Origin: Gammaproteobacteria bacterium | Lineage (GTDB): Bacteria > Pseudomonadota > Gammaproteobacteria > Steroidobacterales > Steroidobacteraceae | Reading direction: 5' to 3' | Length of the DNA stretch: 36,094 bases | Assembly: GCA_029865465.1 (NCBI GenBank) | Contig: JAOUGW010000007.1 | Span: 1-36,094 of the forward strand | In this document: piece by piece, positions 32,717 to 36,094 of the stretch | How positions within the stretch are numbered: the stretch's first letter is position 1 | How the letters are laid out: every line of letters starts with the position of its first letter | The notes under the pieces: model-generated | Databases searched by the model: none | Told to the model about the DNA's origin: nothing | The model's input: the letters and a program-made list of their open reading frames with translations, nothing else | Program-made: the position numbers and the translations under genes

Positions 32717-33550
32717 TCAGGGATTCCTGCGGCCGGCCAGGATGAGCGCGACCGCCACCATGCCGAACACCAACAGGGCGGGGATCGCGGCGGCGAACAT
32801 CGAGTAGTCGGCGCGGTATCTTCCCGCGACCGGATCGTAGACCGAGCAGTAGAGCCGCACGCGCTCGATGAGCCCTTGCAACGAGGTGCGCTCGACGGGA
32901 CGACCGAGCAACAGCGCCTTGAGCGGCTCGATCAGGTCCGGGGGCGAGAACGCCTGTCCGTAGACCTGCTGCGCGACGGTGCCGTTGGCATCCAGGATCG
33001 TGACCTGCGTGATGTGGTCGAACCCCCGGGGAGACGGTAGCCAGGTGAAGCCCACCTCGTCGGTAAGCCGGCGCACCGTCGCCGCGTCGGCGCTCGCAAA
33101 GTGCCAGTCCGGGTCATCGATGCCGCGATCGATTCCATAAGCCAGCATGCGATCAGGGCGGTCGTGCGCGCTGTCAAAGCCGACCGTAAGCACGGCGAAG
33201 CTGCGCGCGCCCAGCGCCTCACGCGCAATCCGCGTGACCTCCCGCAGGTGCAGGGTCTGGCCCGAGCACACGGAGACACAATTGGTGAAGACCAGGCTCA
33301 GCAAGAGCGGTCGTCCCCGCAGGTCGGCGAGACTCAGCGGCTTGCCATGCTGGTCGATGAACTGGTGGTCGCCGGTTTCGCGGCCAACGGCGGCCTGGCT
33401 CGCGCGCAGCGCTGCGGCATCGACCTCGTTGCCGGCCGGTTGCGTTGCGCCGCCGACGGACGCTACGAGCAGGAGTGGCAGCACCACACCGCGTAAGACG
33501 CGAACCCACGGTGTCGCGGATGCGGCCGCTGCCAGGTACGACCTGGTCAT
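32717..33550 (-). CDS. sco: SCO1/SenC family copper chaperone
   Basis: SCO proteins deliver copper or reducing equivalents to the CuA site of subunit II. The 277-aa product starts MTRSYLAAAASATPWVRVLRGVVLPLLLVASVGG, a signal peptide or anchor. The thioredoxin-like domain has the copper-binding C91-x3-C95 (FTNCVSVC) and H179 (GFDHITQVTILD). An extra C-terminal TM (MFAAAIPALLVFGMVAVALILAGRR) is unusual for SCO. The ATG overlaps the spoT stop as ATGA, which decides the start; the 621-aa ORF in the track is an artefact. It probably serves the second oxidase. Confidence 0.93.
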   Translation of the reverse strand: MTRSYLAAAASATPWVRVLRGVVLPLLLVASVGGATQPAGNEVDAAALRASQAAVGRETGDHQFIDQHGKPLSLADLRGRPLLLSLVFTNCVSVCSGQTLHLREVTRIAREALGARSFAVLTVGFDSAHDRPDRMLAYGIDRGIDDPDWHFASADAATVRRLTDEVGFTWLPSPRGFDHITQVTILDANGTVAQQVYGQAFSPPDLIEPLKALLLGRPVERTSLQGLIERVRLYCSVYDPVAGRYRADYSMFAAAIPALLVFGMVAVALILAGRRNP

Positions 33551-35703
33551 GACAGTGAGCGCGCGACCTTCAGCACGTCCGGCATCCCGCGTACCGCGCG
33601 GATCACGCTCGCGAGCTGCTTCCGGTCGTGCACCATCAGCTCGAAGATCAGTGTGGACGTGTCCGTGTCGCGCTCGACGACCGAGACGCGATCGATGTTG
33701 GTCTGCGTGCCCGCGATCGCGGACGCGACCGACGCCAGCACGCCCATGCGGTTGGTGACGTCGGCGCGGATCTCGACATGGAACAGGCGATCGGTTGCTG
33801 CCTGCCACGTCACCGGAATCCATTTCTCCGGTTGCTTGCGGAACGACGCGAGGTTGCCGCAGGCCTCGCGATGGATCACGACGCCGCGGCCGGTCGAGAG
33901 GCTCGCCAGGATCGGGTCGTTCGGAATCGGGAAGCAGCAGCGTGCGTACGACACGACCAGGCCTTCGGTGCCGGCGATGGCGAGCGGACCGGCAATGGCC
34001 TCGACCACTCCTTCCGAGTCCGCGGGCAACAGCCGGCGGGCGATGAAGGGTGCGACGCGTTCGCCGAGGCCGATCCTCTCGAACAGGTCGTCGTGCGCGC
34101 GCAAGCCGAGCTCGGCCACCACGGCGTCCAGCGCTGCCGTGGGAATCTTGCGCAGCGACAGCGAGAATTCCTCGAGCGCCTGGTTGAGCAGGCGCTTGCC
34201 GAGATCGACCGCCTCGCCGCGCTTCAGGTTCTTGAGGTACTGCCTGATCGCCGCGCGCGCCTTCGCGGTGACGACGAAGTTGACCCAGGCGGGATTCGGC
34301 GTGGCGCCCTTCGCCGTGATGATCTCGACGGTCTGGCCGTTGCGCAGCGGCGTGCGCAGCGGCACCAGGCGCCGATCGACCTTGGCTGCCACGCAGCGGT
34401 TGCCGACGTCGGTATGCACGGCATACGCGAAATCGACGCAGGTCGAGTTGCGCGGCAGGCGCCGGATTTCGCCCTTCGGCGTGAACACGTACACCTTGTC
34501 CGGGAACAGGTCGACCCTGACGCTCTCGAGGAATTCCTCGGGGTTGCCGCCCTGCTGGATCTCGACCAGCTGCTGCAGCCATTCGCGCGCACGGTCGCCC
34601 TGCATCCCGCCTTCCGTGCCGCCGCCTTCCTTGTACTGCCAGTGTGCCGCGATGCCGGACTCCGCGATGCTGTGCATCTCCGAGGTGCGGATCTGCACCT
34701 CGATCGGCGCGCCGTTCGGGCCGAACAGCGTCGTGTGCAGCGACTGGTAGCCGTTGACGCGCGGGATCGCGATGTAGTCCTTGAAGCGGCCGGGCATCGG
34801 CTTGAACACCGAGTGCACTACGCCGAGCGTGCGGTAGCAGGTGTCCGGCTTGTCGACGACGAGGCGGAACCCGTACACGTCGACGATCTCGTTGAGCGAG
34901 ACCTTCTTGCGGCGCATCTTCTCGTAGATGCTGTAGACGTCCTTCTCGCGCCCTTCGATCTGCGCGGGGATGTGCGCCAGGTCGAGCGCTTCCTTGAGCG
35001 ACGCGGCGATGCGGCCGACGAACTGCTTGTGGTTGCCGCGCACGGACTTCACCGCGGACTCGATGACCTTGTAGCGCCGCGGATACAGCGCGCGGAAGCC
35101 GAGGTCCTCGAGCTCGCGCTTGATCGAGTGCATGCCGAGACGGTTGGCGATCGGGGCGTAGATCTCGAGCGTCTCGCGCGCGATCGTGCGGCGCTTGGCC
35201 GGCGGCATCGCGCCCAGCGTGCGCATGTTATGGGTGCGGTCCGCGAGCTTGACCATGATCACGCGGATGTCGCGGACCATGGCGAGCAGCATCTTGCGGA
35301 AGCTCTCGGCCTGCGCCTCGGCGCGGCTCCTGAACTGGATCTGGTCGAGCTTGCTCACGCCGTCGACGAGCTCCGCGACGTCGCTGCCGAAGCGCGCGGT
35401 GATCTCGTCCTTGGTGTTGGGCGTGTCCTCCATGACGTCGTGGAGGATCGCGGCCATCATCGTCTGCGCGTCGAGCTTGAGGTCGGCCAGCATGTCGGCC
35501 ACGGCGACCGGGTGCGTGATGTAGGGCTCGCCCGAGCGGCGCCGCTGCCCGTCATGGGCGTGGAACGCGAAGTCGTAGGCTTCCTGGACCAGCTCGACCT
35601 GGTCCGGCGGCAGGTAGGTTTCCAGCTTCGCAATGAGCTGGTTGATGCCGATGGAGCGTCTTCCGTAGGGCAGCAGGCTGCGCAGGGAAGACGTGACGTC
35701 CAT
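33547..35703 (-). CDS. spoT: Bifunctional (p)ppGpp synthetase/hydrolase SpoT
   Basis: 718 aa, normal SpoT length. The N-terminal HD hydrolase has H64, the pair H88-D89, ED at 92-93 and LADRTHNMRTL with D155, so hydrolysis should be active. The synthetase domain (about 240-350) has YGFRLVV, YIAIPRVNGYQSLHTTLFGP and EVQIRT. A TGS domain (VYVFTPKGEIRRLPRNSTCVDFAYAVHTDVG) and a C-terminal ACT domain (HVEIRADVTNRMGVLASVASAI) follow. It adjusts ppGpp during starvation. It lies 21 bp after rpoZ, the standard arrangement, but is followed by sco instead of ridA. Confidence 0.97.
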   Translation of the reverse strand: MDVTSSLRSLLPYGRRSIGINQLIAKLETYLPPDQVELVQEAYDFAFHAHDGQRRRSGEPYITHPVAVADMLADLKLDAQTMMAAILHDVMEDTPNTKDEITARFGSDVAELVDGVSKLDQIQFRSRAEAQAESFRKMLLAMVRDIRVIMVKLADRTHNMRTLGAMPPAKRRTIARETLEIYAPIANRLGMHSIKRELEDLGFRALYPRRYKVIESAVKSVRGNHKQFVGRIAASLKEALDLAHIPAQIEGREKDVYSIYEKMRRKKVSLNEIVDVYGFRLVVDKPDTCYRTLGVVHSVFKPMPGRFKDYIAIPRVNGYQSLHTTLFGPNGAPIEVQIRTSEMHSIAESGIAAHWQYKEGGGTEGGMQGDRAREWLQQLVEIQQGGNPEEFLESVRVDLFPDKVYVFTPKGEIRRLPRNSTCVDFAYAVHTDVGNRCVAAKVDRRLVPLRTPLRNGQTVEIITAKGATPNPAWVNFVVTAKARAAIRQYLKNLKRGEAVDLGKRLLNQALEEFSLSLRKIPTAALDAVVAELGLRAHDDLFERIGLGERVAPFIARRLLPADSEGVVEAIAGPLAIAGTEGLVVSYARCCFPIPNDPILASLSTGRGVVIHREACGNLASFRKQPEKWIPVTWQAATDRLFHVEIRADVTNRMGVLASVASAIAGTQTNIDRVSVVERDTDTSTLIFELMVHDRKQLASVIRAVRGMPDVLKVARSLS

Positions 35704-35724
35704 GGGCGTGCGACGGGCGGGGCG

Positions 35725-36012
35725 TCAGTCTCCCAGCCCGATCTGCGGTGCGCGGAACTCGCCCATGAATTCCGGTTCCGGCATCAGCTCCGGCGGCGGA
35801 GGCGGCGGCAGTTCCGGTTCTTCGAGGATTTCCACGCCCACGTGGCCGGCTGCGATCTCGCGCAGGGCTAGCACCGTCGGCTTGTCGTTCTCCCACTCGA
35901 GCGTCGCCTCGGCGCCGTTCGCCAGCTTGCGCGCGCGGCGGGATGCCACGAGCACCAGCTCGAACAGGTTGGGGACGTTCTTCAGGCTGTCTTCGACGGT
36001 GATGCGGGCCAT
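35725..36012 (-). CDS. rpoZ: RNA polymerase omega subunit
   Basis: 95 aa starting [33 protein letters not shown], a textbook omega N-terminus; the 13 upstream codons in the track are not needed. Omega helps assemble beta-prime into RNA polymerase and forms part of a ppGpp-binding site. [15 protein letters not shown] is also conserved. The C-terminus has a run of six prolines and an acidic tail ([18 protein letters not shown]). It heads the spoT operon. No clear Shine-Dalgarno sequence is visible. Confidence 0.96.
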   Translation of the reverse strand: MARITVEDSLKNVPNLFELVLVASRRARKLANGAEATLEWENDKPTVLALREIAAGHVGVEILEEPELPPPPPPELMPEPEFMGEFRAPQIGLGD

Positions 36013-36028
36013 TTTTGCTGGGAAACGG

Positions 36029-36094
36029 TTAGGGGAAAGGGGCGAAAGCATAACAGGGTGAAGGGGTTAGCGGGTAGGGGTGAGAAAAGGGGTT
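36029..36094 (+). repeat. Degenerate G-tract region upstream of rpoZ (runs off window)
   Basis: Contains TTAGGGGAAAGGGG, then GAAGGGGTTAGCGGGTAGGGG and AAAAGGGGTT at the window edge. It is similar in unit composition to the other G-tract arrays but is interrupted and shows no TAGTCGGA end within the window. On the rpoZ sense strand it is C-rich; a possible extended -10 (TGTTATGCT, about 36048-36056) lies between the tracts. Confidence 0.6.

Noticed and set aside
32717-34582. 621-aa ORF suggesting a SpoT-SCO fusion
   Set aside because: Upstream of the sco ATG the frame is an alternate frame of spoT and not protein-like; the ATGA overlap gives a clean separate start.
33628-35871. 747-aa plus-strand ORF, with a 365-aa companion in another frame
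   Set aside because: Antisense to spoT. The translation is a shadow of high-GC codons (rich in R, D, H, A, V) with no domain or start signal, while the minus strand encodes an obvious SpoT.

Overview
The window is about 36 kb of GC-rich proteobacterial chromosome, densely packed with genes and with no intergenic gap above about 215 bp. The gene content points to an aerobic gammaproteobacterium, perhaps from the Xanthomonadales/Nevskiales/Steroidobacterales side. The supporting features are a bioB-bioF-bioH-bioC-bioD biotin locus, a coxB-coxA-ctaG-coxC / SURF1-ctaA-ctaB oxidase locus, an mrpABCDEFG antiporter with fused A and B subunits, and the rpoZ-spoT...ridA-recG block followed by ubiA. 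The lineage is inferred; no rRNA or tRNA gene is visible.

Layout. 1-3021: the tail of a DUF885 protein, a two-TM hypothetical, a DUF3313-like lipoprotein and a VanZ-like membrane protein. 3029-11667: the first aa3-type cytochrome c oxidase locus. It has a DUF2244 gene, coxB, coxA, a 42-aa small assembly protein, ctaG and coxC on the minus strand, then a convergent DUF2909 gene. A second minus-strand unit follows: SURF1, a SCO-like protein, ctaA and ctaB, which make and deliver heme A and probably copper. 11782-16600: the biotin operon bioB-bioF-bioHC-bioD, in which bioH and bioC form one continuous reading frame. Its promoter lies in the bioB/comF divergent gap and overlaps a good match to a BirA operator. 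16717-23326: comF and then the seven-subunit Mrp Na+/H+ antiporter on the plus strand. 23308-36012: thirteen minus-strand genes in a row: rpoZ, spoT, sco, a small membrane protein, a DUF1269-like membrane protein, a second oxidase (diheme coxB, coxA, two coxC-like genes, subunit IV), ridA, recG and ubiA.

How the genes fit together. Two A-type heme-copper oxidases are encoded 15 kb apart. The first has the full heme A and assembly set. The second has a subunit II that carries CuA plus two c-type hemes, two subunit III paralogues, a subunit IV and its own SCO chaperone, so it must borrow heme A from ctaA/ctaB. The second oxidase sits inside the normally tight spoT-ridA-recG neighbourhood, and its sco gene overlaps the spoT stop codon by 4 bp.

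The most unusual DNA signals are: a family of short G-tract arrays (GGGGATA/GGGGTTA units), three copies of which end in TAGTCGGA; a symmetrical terminator junction bounded by two of those arrays; an AT-rich island in the biotin operon; and the BioH-BioC fusion with a linker that may come from a small inverted-repeat element. No CRISPR array, IS element, prophage or tRNA was found. Most long ORFs in the track are antisense shadows caused by high GC.
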